Shown: piece after piece, positions 17,170 to 25,206 of the stretch
Numbering within the stretch: the first letter of the stretch is position 1
How the letters are laid out: every line of letters begins with the position of its first letter
NCBI GenBank assembly: GCA_019636625.1
Contig: JAHBXE010000005.1
Span: 1-64,000 of the forward strand
Direction: 5' to 3'
Origin: Phycisphaeraceae bacterium
GTDB taxonomy: Bacteria; Planctomycetota; Phycisphaerae; Phycisphaerales; UBA1924
DNA length: 64,000 nucleotides
Notes under the pieces: generated by a model
Databases searched by the model: none
What the model was told of the DNA's origin: nothing
Seen by the model: only the letters and a program-made list of their open reading frames with translations
Translations under genes and position numbers: made by a program

Positions 17170-17944
17170 TGGACTTCACTTCATCCGGCGGGTCGGTGCT
17201 GGGCATGACGGAGAGGTTGGTTTCGATGCGCGTCATGACGATGACGCTGACCTCGGCACCGCCGCGGCGGGTGACGGCGCGTGTGGGGTGCATGGCGGCG
17301 CCGAACTTCTTGTAGTTGGAGTACTCGGTGACGAGGTCGGATTCCGGGCCGGCGCCGCCGCTGATGCGCATGCCCACGAGGAAACCGGTGGTCGCGTCGA
17401 AGTAGAGCGTGCGGGGCTTGGTTTCGTGCGGAACAGCGCGAACGGCGAAGACGTCAACTTCGCCGAGGCGTTCGCGGCCGATGGTCGTGATCTCGCGGTA
17501 CCGGGCGCGGTAGTTCGCTTCGCCCAGGAAGTCGGCCTGGAAGCGGATGTCGGCGAGGGCATCGCCGGTGATGCGCTTGGAACCGGTGTTGGAGTCGCGC
17601 GACCAGGCGCCCTCGGGCGTGCACCAGGTCTCCTGCGTGATGACACCGGGTACTTCAAGGAAGCTCGCCATGCGGTCGGGCGCAACGCGGAGCACCCGCA
17701 TGGTGCCTTCCATCGATCGGCTGGGCATGGAATAGGTCGCACGGACCACACGGTTACGCTCCGACTTCAACGCTTCCATCCCGCCGATTGCCTGGATGTG
17801 CTTTTCGAAGAGCGAAGCGGCGTCCGGGAGGGTTTCGGACGGTTGCGCGGCGGGCGTCGCTTCCTTGGCCGGGGCATCCTGCGCTGGGGCTGCCGAGGCG
17901 ACACCGAACATCACGACCGATGCCATCACCCACGCGCATTTCAT
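17162..17944 (-). CDS. Secreted outer-membrane lipoprotein-sorting-like protein
   Basis: A 260-residue protein with a Sec signal (about residues 1-22, cleavage near APAQD). The mature region contains IQAIGGMEALKSERN near its N-terminus and repeated beta strands such as EVDVFAVRAVP and RTLYFDATTGFLVGM. This resembles a LolA/LolB-like or DUF620-type incomplete beta-barrel found in secreted proteins next to TonB or peptidase genes. The function is unknown. The ATG at 17944 is used; the frame continues upstream only through the tRNA-Arg gene, so the longer version is an artefact. Its end overlaps the nth stop region by eight bases (convergent). Confidence 0.78.
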   Translation of the reverse strand: MKCAWVMASVVMFGVASAAPAQDAPAKEATPAAQPSETLPDAASLFEKHIQAIGGMEALKSERNRVVRATYSMPSRSMEGTMRVLRVAPDRMASFLEVPGVITQETWCTPEGAWSRDSNTGSKRITGDALADIRFQADFLGEANYRARYREITTIGRERLGEVDVFAVRAVPHETKPRTLYFDATTGFLVGMRISGGAGPESDLVTEYSNYKKFGAAMHPTRAVTRRGGAEVSVIVMTRIETNLSVMPSTDPPDEVKSIK

Positions 17945-17969
17945 GGAATGCTCCCGGAATCCCCGCCAA

Positions 17970-18043
17970 CATGCCCGACAGGAGTTGAACCTGTAACCTC
18001 TGCCTTCGGAGGGCAGCGCTCTATCCAATTGAGCTACGGGCAC
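17970..18043 (-). tRNA. tRNA-Arg (anticodon CCG)
   Basis: A complete cloverleaf on the minus strand. The acceptor pairs GTGCCCG with CGGGCAT (first pair G-U), the D arm contains AGCTCAATTGGATAGAGC, the anticodon loop is CTCCGAA with anticodon CCG, and the T stem ACAGG/CCTGT encloses TTCAACT. The discriminator is G and no CCA tail is encoded. CCG reads CGG arginine codons, which are common in this GC-rich genome. Confidence 0.95.
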
Positions 18044-18115
18044 ACGATCCGCCTCGGGCCGTCCCTTGGCGGGGTGATGCTACGATGGCTGCCCCGTCCA
18101 AGCAACGCCTCCCCC

Positions 18116-19408
18116 ATGTCAACACCTGCAACGAACGCGCCCGGCCCGGGCCCCGCCTCCCCTCTGCCCGCGCTGTTTGCGTTGAGTTTCCTGTGCAGCG
18201 TGGGCACAGGGATCGTGACCAGCGGTGTGTACTTTCTCACGACGGGCGCGTACAGGTTCAGCACGTACCAGAACTACGCCCTGGGTTTCTTTCAGGGGCT
18301 GACGTACGTGGCCGCGGCGATGGTGGCGGGGAAGGTCGTCCGGCTGGTTCGGCGGCGGCTGGGGGTTTCGAGCCGGATGATCCTGGCGGTGATCATTTCG
18401 ATGCTGGGCCTGCTGTGCTTCATCCCGCTGGCGGCGTGGAGAGAAACGGAATCGCCCCCGGCGTGGCCCATCTGGGTGATGGTGCTGGTGTACAGCCCGC
18501 TCACGGGGTTCCTGTGGCCGTTGGTTGAGAACTACGTGAGCGGGGGACGGTCCGGGGGAAGCCTGCGCCGGGCGCTTGGGATGTGGAACCTGTTCTGGTC
18601 GTCGGCGCTGGTGGTGGGGTTCCTGTTGATGGGGCCGCTGGTGGGGAAGGCGGGAGCGCCGGGGCTGCTTTCGGCGCAGGAGTTGATCGCGGCGCTGGGC
18701 GGGCTCCACCTGGTGACGACCTTGCTGCTGAACAAAGTGCGTCGTGAGCCGGGCCGGCACATTCATGAGCACCACGAGCCGCACCCGCCGGTGTACCGCG
18801 AGCTGCTGGGTACGTTTCGGATTCTGCTGCCGACGAGCTACTTCGTGCTGACGGCGCTGCAGCCGTACATGCCTCGGGCGCTGGGGTCGCTAGATATTCC
18901 TGTGGAATGGCTGGCGCCGTTCGCGGGGGTGTGGCACTTGGCGCGTGTGCTGACGTTCCTGGCGCTGGACCGTTGGCACGGGTGGCACGGGCGATGGATG
19001 ATGGCGGTGGCGTCGATCGCGCTGCTCATCGGCGGGTTTGCCGCGACCGTGCTCGGGCCGCGGATACCGGTTGGTTCTGCGGCGCTGGTCGTTGCGATCG
19101 GCGGACTGGTGGCCTTTGGCATGGGCATGGCGACGACGTACACCGCGGCGTTGTACTACGCGATGGAAGTCGGGCAGTCGGATATTGACGCCGGGGGCAC
19201 CCACGAGTCGCTGATCGGGCTTGGGTACACGGTGGGGCCGGCGGCGGGGCTGGTGGCGGCGTTTGCCGTTCGGCCCGATGCGCCGGAGGGGCGGTTCGAG
19301 TGCTCTGTTGTCGTTCTGGTGGGGGCGTTGTCCCTGATCGCGTTCCTTGCGGCCGCACTCCTGACCCACCACCATGCCACGAAGAGCTCCAGAGGGGTTT
19401 CCCGCTGA
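18116..19408 (+). CDS. Major facilitator superfamily transporter
   Basis: A 430-residue membrane protein with ten to twelve predicted helices: the first begins at PALFALSFLCSVG (about residue 17), and others are seen throughout, for example MILAVIISMLGLLCFI and ALVVAIGGLVAFGMG. A short cytoplasmic loop VRLVRRRLGVSSR sits between early helices, as in MFS proteins. The substrate is unknown and no partner gene is adjacent. The frame is open far upstream, across a tRNA and an antisense gene; ATG codons at 18077 and 18116 are both possible starts, neither with a strong ribosome site. I take 18116. Confidence 0.75.
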   Translation: MSTPATNAPGPGPASPLPALFALSFLCSVGTGIVTSGVYFLTTGAYRFSTYQNYALGFFQGLTYVAAAMVAGKVVRLVRRRLGVSSRMILAVIISMLGLLCFIPLAAWRETESPPAWPIWVMVLVYSPLTGFLWPLVENYVSGGRSGGSLRRALGMWNLFWSSALVVGFLLMGPLVGKAGAPGLLSAQELIAALGGLHLVTTLLLNKVRREPGRHIHEHHEPHPPVYRELLGTFRILLPTSYFVLTALQPYMPRALGSLDIPVEWLAPFAGVWHLARVLTFLALDRWHGWHGRWMMAVASIALLIGGFAATVLGPRIPVGSAALVVAIGGLVAFGMGMATTYTAALYYAMEVGQSDIDAGGTHESLIGLGYTVGPAAGLVAAFAVRPDAPEGRFECSVVVLVGALSLIAFLAAALLTHHHATKSSRGVSR

Positions 19409-19612
19409 CGGATCCGGAGTTGTACGGCATCCATGGGGGAGGGCCTGACGAACCGATTGTGCAGGCCCGATATCATGCAACTGCCCCGATCCGGGGGCAG
19501 GCGGCGCGATGCCGCGGCGGAGGGTGGCCGATTCCACCTGCATACCGGCGCACGAACCGCCGGGTGGCGGATGGGGTAGAAACAGCAGCGCTGAAGCGCC
19601 CGGGGACATTCC

Positions 19613-21949
19613 ATGAGTTCACGGTTCTGGATGCGTAGGTTGGCTCCGGCCTTGGCCGGGGCGGTGCTCACCTTTGGCCTTCCGTCGACCGGCATGGCCG
19701 CGGGTGTCGCGTCGGTTCGAGCGCTTGCCGTCGATGACTGGTCGGCGAAGACCTGGTCGGCGGCGGCCAAGGGCGATCGGGAAGCGTTGATGGAAGCGCT
19801 TCAGCGGGCGCCCGAGTCCGTCGGGCCGGACAGTTCGCTGGGGCGGTCGATCGCGCACCTGCGCTCGAGCCTCGATTCGCGAGAAGCCAAGCGGGCTGAA
19901 GAGATCAAGCGGGTGCGGGGGGAGCTGGCGACGACGCTGGCGGGAGAGCGGAGCGACCTGTCGCTTTCCATGGCCCTGCGTTCGGCGGTCGAGTTGAGCA
20001 TGCTCTCGATCGACAAGCCGGCGCTGCTGGAAGAGCCGCAGATCAAGTCGCTCATCGCGGAAGCGGATGCGGCGGCGCGTGCGGCGGAACAGCGCAGCGA
20101 CTGGATGATGGCCAGCGAGTTGTACTACCGGCTGCACCTGCTGACGGAGGATCGGGGGACGTACAAGGACGATGTGACGAGGGAGAGCCTGCGCCTGGCG
20201 ATGATCCGGTTGTACGCGCCGGAGCGGATGTGGCACCTCAAGAATGATCGTCGCAACGCGGAAATCGCGTGGCGTGCCAAGCAGCCCAAGCTCGAGGGCA
20301 AGGAAGCCAAGGCGGAGGACAACAAGCCGCTCCCGAAGTACAACCCCATGGGGGACAACTTCCGCGAGAAGCTGCGCGGCATCGAGGAGCCGATGATCCG
20401 CGAATCCCTGTCGCGTGGGTTCGAGCGGCACGTTGAGAAGACGCCGATGGACAAGATCCTGCGCGGCGGGCTCGACGCCGTGCGGACACTGGTGACGACA
20501 AGGGACCTCGATGAGGTGTTCCCGGGCATCGCCGACGATCAGGCGCGGACGGCGTTCCTCGGGTTCCTGGACAGCGAAGAAGCGCGGCTGGACAAGCTGA
20601 CCAAGCCCGCCGATCGGTCGGACCTTGTCGGCGTGATCACGCGCCTGGTCGCTCAGAACGACAAGACCGTGAAGGTGGCCAGGGAAGCGCTGCTGCACGA
20701 GTTCGGCAACGGCGGCACGAACGCGATGGACGAGTTCAGCTCCGTGATCTGGCCGGACGAGGTGGCCCGTTTCGAGCGCAACACGCAGGGCCGGTTCGTC
20801 GGCGTGGGCGTGCAGATCGAGCTGGATCCGCTGCAGAACATCCGCGTGGTGACGCCGCTGGACGGCACGCCCGCGCAGCAGGCGGGCATCCGTTCGGGCG
20901 ACCTGATCAAGAAGGTGAACGGGGAGAGCACGCTCGGGTTCTCGCTCGATCAGGCGGTGGATGTGATCACCGGGCGGGAGAACACGAGCGTTACGTTGAC
21001 GATTGAACGCGAGGTTCGCCAGGCCGAGGGCGGGACCAAGCGGGAGGAGATCGACTTCAAGCTCCGGCGGGCTCGCATCGAAGTGGTGACCGTCAAGGGC
21101 TGGCGGAAGACGGGGACGCGGGAGGACGACTGGGACTGGTTCGTCGACAGCCAGAACAAGATCGGGTACGTGCGGCTCACGCAGTTCGCGGATCGGACGG
21201 ACAAGGAGTTCGACCGGGCGATCGATGCGATGAAGAAGGCGGGTCTGAACGGCCTGATCCTGGACCTGCGGTACAACCCCGGCGGACTGCTGGACAAGGC
21301 CGTCGAGGTGGTCAGCCGGTTTGTGGACGGGGGAGTGAAGTCGTACGACGGGGTGGTCGTGACCACCCATGACAAGACCGACGCGCGGGTGCAGGTGGAG
21401 AACGTGGAGCGAGGGCGCGCGAGCCTGGCGGGCATCCCGGTGGTTGTGCTCGTGAACGAAGGCTCCGCCTCCGCCAGCGAGATCGTTTCCGGCGCACTGC
21501 AGGACTACGCACGCAGTGGCGACATCAAGGCCCTGATCGTCGGCCAGCGGAGCTACGGCAAGGGCAGTGTGCAGAACGTGTGGCCGATGAGCAGCGCCGG
21601 GGTCCGGGCCTTTGTGAAGATCACGACGCAGTACTACAAGCTGCCCGGCAACCGGATGATCCATCGCCGCAAGAACTCGACCACGTGGGGTGTTGACCCT
21701 GATCTGTCGGTGGAAATGCTGCCGACGCAAATCTCCGATGCCCTCACGATCCGTCTGGCGGCCGACGTGATCCGCCAGGACGAGAACGGCCAGCGCATCG
21801 TCGCGGAGAACGAGTCGTCCTCCGACCCGGACGACCTGCTGAACAAGGGCATCGACATGCAGCTCCAGCACGCGGTGGTGCTGCTCCAGACGCAGGTCCC
21901 CGCGGCCGTGGCGGGTTCGGACGCGAGAATCACGCCCCGGAGCAACTGA
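19613..21949 (+). CDS. S41 carboxyl-terminal processing protease with PDZ domain
   Basis: A 778-residue exported serine protease of the CtpA/Prc family. A signal peptide (about residues 1-29) is followed by an alpha-helical N-terminal region of roughly 340 residues, a PDZ domain (about 385-480, with GTPAQQAGIRSGDLI) and the S41 catalytic domain (about 500-700). The nucleophile is Ser620 in SASASE and the general base Lys650 in SYGKGS. The Ser-Lys distance is 30 residues, about five more than in well-known CtpA proteins, owing to a short insertion. It likely trims periplasmic or envelope proteins. The long N-terminal region has no domain I can name. A strong terminator follows at 21988-22012. 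Confidence 0.92.
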   Translation: MSSRFWMRRLAPALAGAVLTFGLPSTGMAAGVASVRALAVDDWSAKTWSAAAKGDREALMEALQRAPESVGPDSSLGRSIAHLRSSLDSREAKRAEEIKRVRGELATTLAGERSDLSLSMALRSAVELSMLSIDKPALLEEPQIKSLIAEADAAARAAEQRSDWMMASELYYRLHLLTEDRGTYKDDVTRESLRLAMIRLYAPERMWHLKNDRRNAEIAWRAKQPKLEGKEAKAEDNKPLPKYNPMGDNFREKLRGIEEPMIRESLSRGFERHVEKTPMDKILRGGLDAVRTLVTTRDLDEVFPGIADDQARTAFLGFLDSEEARLDKLTKPADRSDLVGVITRLVAQNDKTVKVAREALLHEFGNGGTNAMDEFSSVIWPDEVARFERNTQGRFVGVGVQIELDPLQNIRVVTPLDGTPAQQAGIRSGDLIKKVNGESTLGFSLDQAVDVITGRENTSVTLTIEREVRQAEGGTKREEIDFKLRRARIEVVTVKGWRKTGTREDDWDWFVDSQNKIGYVRLTQFADRTDKEFDRAIDAMKKAGLNGLILDLRYNPGGLLDKAVEVVSRFVDGGVKSYDGVVVTTHDKTDARVQVENVERGRASLAGIPVVVLVNEGSASASEIVSGALQDYARSGDIKALIVGQRSYGKGSVQNVWPMSSAGVRAFVKITTQYYKLPGNRMIHRRKNSTTWGVDPDLSVEMLPTQISDALTIRLAADVIRQDENGQRIVAENESSSDPDDLLNKGIDMQLQHAVVLLQTQVPAAVAGSDARITPRSN

Positions 21950-21987
21950 AACCGGCCGTGGCCGGCGAGCGAACCGATTCCTACCAT

Positions 21988-22012
21988 CCCCGGCACTTCC
22001 GCCGGGGTTTTT
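21988..22012 (+). terminator. Rho-independent terminator after the S41 protease gene
   Basis: CCCCGGC (21988-21994) and GCCGGGG (22001-22007) form a seven-pair GC stem around ACTTCC, followed directly by five T residues (22008-22012). The T-run ends one base before the ATG of the next gene, so the terminator also lies at the very edge of the pyruvate dehydrogenase leader. Confidence 0.9.
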
Positions 22013-22013
22013 C

Positions 22014-23177
22014 ATGTCGTCAACCACCGTGAAGCCGTCCTCTCCGACAACCCGACCCGCCGCTTCGCCGAAGGCCGAACGAAGCCTTTCGGCCGCGCTC
22101 CCGGATGCCACCGTCATCAAGTGGCTACGGGACATGGTGCTCATCCGGGAGTTCGAGAACCGGACGGCACAGGCGTACCAGCAGGCCAAGATCGGCGGCT
22201 TCTGCCACCTCTACACCGGGCAGGAAGCCGCGGCCGTGGGCACGATCGGGGCGGTGGAGCACGACGACCCGGTCATCCTGGCCTACCGCGACCACGGGCA
22301 CGCCCTGGCGCGCGGGATGGACCCCGGCGTGTGCATGGCCGAGATGTTCGGGAAGATCACGGGCTGCGCCAAGGGCAAGGGCGGCTCGATGCACATGTTC
22401 GACAAGCCGAACTGGCTCTTCGGGGGCCACGGGATTGTCGGAGCGCAGACGCCCCTGGGCGCGGGGTTGGCGTTCGCTTCCAAGTACGAGGTGGAGGTCC
22501 TCAAGCGGTCGGTCGACGGCGGCCCGCCGAAGAAGAAGGTCACGCTCTGCTACCTGGGCGATGGGGCGCTGAACCAAGGGGCGCTGCACGAGGCGATGAA
22601 CCTTGCCGGCCTGTACGGCCTTCCGGTGATCTACATAGTTGAGAACAACGGCTACTCGATGGGGACGTCCATCGAGCGCGGCACCACGATGGCGCACGAC
22701 CTGATCAAGAAGGCGGACGCGTACGGCATGGAAGGCCGCGTGATCGACGGCTTTGACGTGCTTTCGTTGTACGACCACTTCAAGCCGCTCGTGGACTTGT
22801 GCCGCGAGAAGCAGGTGCCGGCGTTTGTCGATCTCAAGACCTACCGCTACCTCGGGCACTCGATGTCCGACCCGCAGAAGTACCGGACGAAGGAAGAGGT
22901 CGAGCAGTACAAGGCGAAGGATTCGATCGATGCGCTGGCCGCGCACCTGATGAATGTCCGGAAGAAGAAGGACGGCTCGCCGTGCCTGACCGAAGCCGAG
23001 TTTCTTGAGATGCAGAAGGACGTGAAGGAAGTCGTTCGCCGCGCGATCGATTTCGCGGAGCAAAGCCCGGCGCCGGATCCCGAGGCGGAGCTCTACAGCG
23101 ATGTGCTGGTCAACCCGCAGCCGGGCATGAGCCCGATCCGCGAGTACCACCAGGGCGCGAAGAACCCGTTGCTCTGA
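22014..23177 (+). CDS. pdhA: Pyruvate dehydrogenase E1 component, alpha subunit
   Basis: A 387-residue thiamine-diphosphate-dependent subunit of the 2-oxo acid dehydrogenase complex. The ThDP motif runs from GDGALNQG (about residues 182-189) to ENNGYSMG (about 212-219). The loop YRYLGHSMSDPQKYR is the phosphorylation/active-site loop of the pyruvate-type E1 alpha. The first 30 residues are Ser/Thr/Pro-rich and probably a flexible extension. No E1 beta, E2 or E3 gene is adjacent, so the complex is encoded at separate sites. The terminator of the upstream gene ends one base before this ATG; GTG at 22029 is an alternative start. The stop codon directly abuts the convergent methylase stop (TGATCA, 23175-23180). 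Confidence 0.93.
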   Translation: MSSTTVKPSSPTTRPAASPKAERSLSAALPDATVIKWLRDMVLIREFENRTAQAYQQAKIGGFCHLYTGQEAAAVGTIGAVEHDDPVILAYRDHGHALARGMDPGVCMAEMFGKITGCAKGKGGSMHMFDKPNWLFGGHGIVGAQTPLGAGLAFASKYEVEVLKRSVDGGPPKKKVTLCYLGDGALNQGALHEAMNLAGLYGLPVIYIVENNGYSMGTSIERGTTMAHDLIKKADAYGMEGRVIDGFDVLSLYDHFKPLVDLCREKQVPAFVDLKTYRYLGHSMSDPQKYRTKEEVEQYKAKDSIDALAAHLMNVRKKKDGSPCLTEAEFLEMQKDVKEVVRRAIDFAEQSPAPDPEAELYSDVLVNPQPGMSPIREYHQGAKNPLL

Positions 23178-25202
23178 TCAACCGGGAGGGGCGACCTCGC
23201 ATTCCATGCCGCGCGGCGAAGGTCCGGCGCTGACGACCGCGCCCTGCGCCACTGCATTGCGCATTCCATGCCGTGTTCGCACGCCCCGGAGTGTGACGTC
23301 CTGCAAGTCCCGGGGCGATACGCCCATCGCCTCCGCGATGAGTTGGTCAATTTCTGCTTCCAGCCGCTCCAGCCTCCGACCCGTTTCACAATCGCGACTT
23401 GCCGAGAACGCTCTCTTGACCTCGACCGCTTCCCAGACGAGCGCTCTCACGGGCTCGTGCAACTGTTCCGCCGGGAGCGCCACCCGCGCTGCGTAGCCGG
23501 GGTTGAAGTTCAGCCCGCTCACCAACGCACGCAGCCAGAGCGTCCCCACGCGCGAGTTGAACACGGCCAGGACATCGGCTCGACGGTCCTCCACTCCCGG
23601 GCGCAGTGTCATCGAAACCACTCCCGCCGCGGCCACCGTCGGCTCAAACACCGCCCTGGCGGCCAACCGGCCTCCCGCCACGCGGGAGTATTCGAGACAA
23701 CCCTCGCGACGTGCGGCGTGCGGCCAGGATCGCCCCAAGGAGGCACGAATCACTCGGGTGTTGGGGGAGTACCACCGGCTGGCGCCGTGCCGCGCCGAAA
23801 CGGGGATCCAATCGGGATCGCTGGGGGCAACCAGCATCGCATCGCGGGTATCGCGCGCGGTGTCGCCGGCCCACACGCCGTCGAAGAAATCGAAGAAGTC
23901 CCCCACGCGAGCCAGATGGGTCGAGCCGGCCACGGGGAGCACGGCGGCCATCGGCGACAGCGACATGGATGGGTCGCGCAGGATGCGGGCCACCGGGACA
24001 CTCCGCCTCGCGGCCGTGATCAATCCCGCCTCGCCCGATGCTCGCAGCATCTCAACCGGTCCGTCATCAAGTCCCCGCTGAACCACAGCGAGAGCGGCAA
24101 ACAGCAACGGCGCGGTCTCGAAGACACGCTGGCCGAGCGTCGCGACAACGCGCGGCCGGCCTTCGGCGAGGATGCGTTGACGCAGCGCGAGCGCGGGAGA
24201 ACTGCTCAGCCACGCCGCGGGCGTGACGACGGCGAGCACCCCCCCACTCTCCACCAATGAAAGACCGCGGCTGATGAATGCGGCGGCAAGATCGCCTGAA
24301 GCGGCGGGTTCCAACGAGGCGATGGCGGTCTTGAGTCTGGACGAGAGCTTCCGGAAGCCGACGAAGGGCGGGTTGGTCGCGACGACCGTGTACGCGCGGC
24401 CGAGGAGCGCATCGACTCGCGAACGCCCAGCGGCCCGTTTCAGCGAGCCCAGCCCGCGGGCCGAGACAATGTTCCGGGGCTTCACTCGTTGCCCGCACAG
24501 TTCGTAGGCTGCCCGTGACACGGCCCACTTGGCCACTCGCACCGCGCGCGGATCGACATCGATGCCACAGAGCCTTCCCGCGAGCACATCGCGGCACACA
24601 CTCGCGGCCGTCGCGTCGGGACGATCGCTTTGAGAGATGGCCACGAGCATCCGAAGTGCTTCCACGAGAAAGTGCCCGCATCCGCAGGCGGGGTCGAGCA
24701 CGGTCACTTCCGAGGCTGGCCGCATCCCGCCTTGCACATCGCCCTCGGCCACGTGCTCCCATGCCAGCTTGCGGACCACGCGAGGCTCGGCTCGCCAGAC
24801 GCGACTCATCGCGTGCTGGAGCAGGAATCGCACCTGTTGACGCGATGAGTAGATGGTGGTTGCGGCGATGAGGTCGGCGCCGTCGATGGTGTCACCGGCC
24901 TTGCGACGGAGCTTGGCCGCGACCCCCGTCTTGTCCGCGTTGACCCAGTACTGGTGCATCCATCCGATCGCGGTGGGATCGCGGAGAGCCTGGTTGATTT
25001 CGCCCGCGTGTTCATCGCTCCACAGCACGTTTATGGCATCGGCGAGCGCGGAGGCCGGGGAGCTTCGGGGCCGGGGCCGACCCTCGGCCCGGGCCGTGCT
25101 GAGGCGAAAGAACCATCTCCATGCTTGCGGCTCGGGCATGGCACCAGCGAGCGACTTCCGCAGGGCTTCGCTGAGGCGACGGAGTGTGCGATGCGTTTGC
25201 AT
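23178..25202 (-). CDS. N6-adenine DNA methyltransferase, PglX/Eco57I-like
   Basis: A 674-residue protein with methylase motif I DPACGCGHF (170-178) and catalytic motif IV NPPF (277-280), the gamma-class N6-adenine pattern. The region around 80-135 (GWMHQYWVN, then SSRQQVRFLL) resembles the N-terminal part of BREX PglX and related type IIG methylases. The C-terminal 250 residues look like a target-recognition region, with RWYSPNTRV and GLNFNPGYAARVALP. It is shorter than PglX (about 1200). No nuclease or other BREX gene is nearby. It is the last gene of a tight four-gene operon, four bases after the phosphatase gene. It may be an orphan regulatory or epigenetic methylase, or part of an undescribed defence pair. 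Confidence 0.87.
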   Translation of the reverse strand: MQTHRTLRRLSEALRKSLAGAMPEPQAWRWFFRLSTARAEGRPRPRSSPASALADAINVLWSDEHAGEINQALRDPTAIGWMHQYWVNADKTGVAAKLRRKAGDTIDGADLIAATTIYSSRQQVRFLLQHAMSRVWRAEPRVVRKLAWEHVAEGDVQGGMRPASEVTVLDPACGCGHFLVEALRMLVAISQSDRPDATAASVCRDVLAGRLCGIDVDPRAVRVAKWAVSRAAYELCGQRVKPRNIVSARGLGSLKRAAGRSRVDALLGRAYTVVATNPPFVGFRKLSSRLKTAIASLEPAASGDLAAAFISRGLSLVESGGVLAVVTPAAWLSSSPALALRQRILAEGRPRVVATLGQRVFETAPLLFAALAVVQRGLDDGPVEMLRASGEAGLITAARRSVPVARILRDPSMSLSPMAAVLPVAGSTHLARVGDFFDFFDGVWAGDTARDTRDAMLVAPSDPDWIPVSARHGASRWYSPNTRVIRASLGRSWPHAARREGCLEYSRVAGGRLAARAVFEPTVAAAGVVSMTLRPGVEDRRADVLAVFNSRVGTLWLRALVSGLNFNPGYAARVALPAEQLHEPVRALVWEAVEVKRAFSASRDCETGRRLERLEAEIDQLIAEAMGVSPRDLQDVTLRGVRTRHGMRNAVAQGAVVSAGPSPRGMECEVAPPG

Positions 25203-25206
25203 CGGG

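Noticed and set aside
19481..19500. Terminator after the MFS transporter gene
   Set aside because: CTGCCCC and GGGGCAG form a seven-pair stem, but the downstream sequence is GC-rich with no T-run, so it does not qualify as intrinsic.
19619..22189. 856-residue open frame on the minus strand
   Set aside because: It is antisense to the S41 protease, which has complete domains and an active site.
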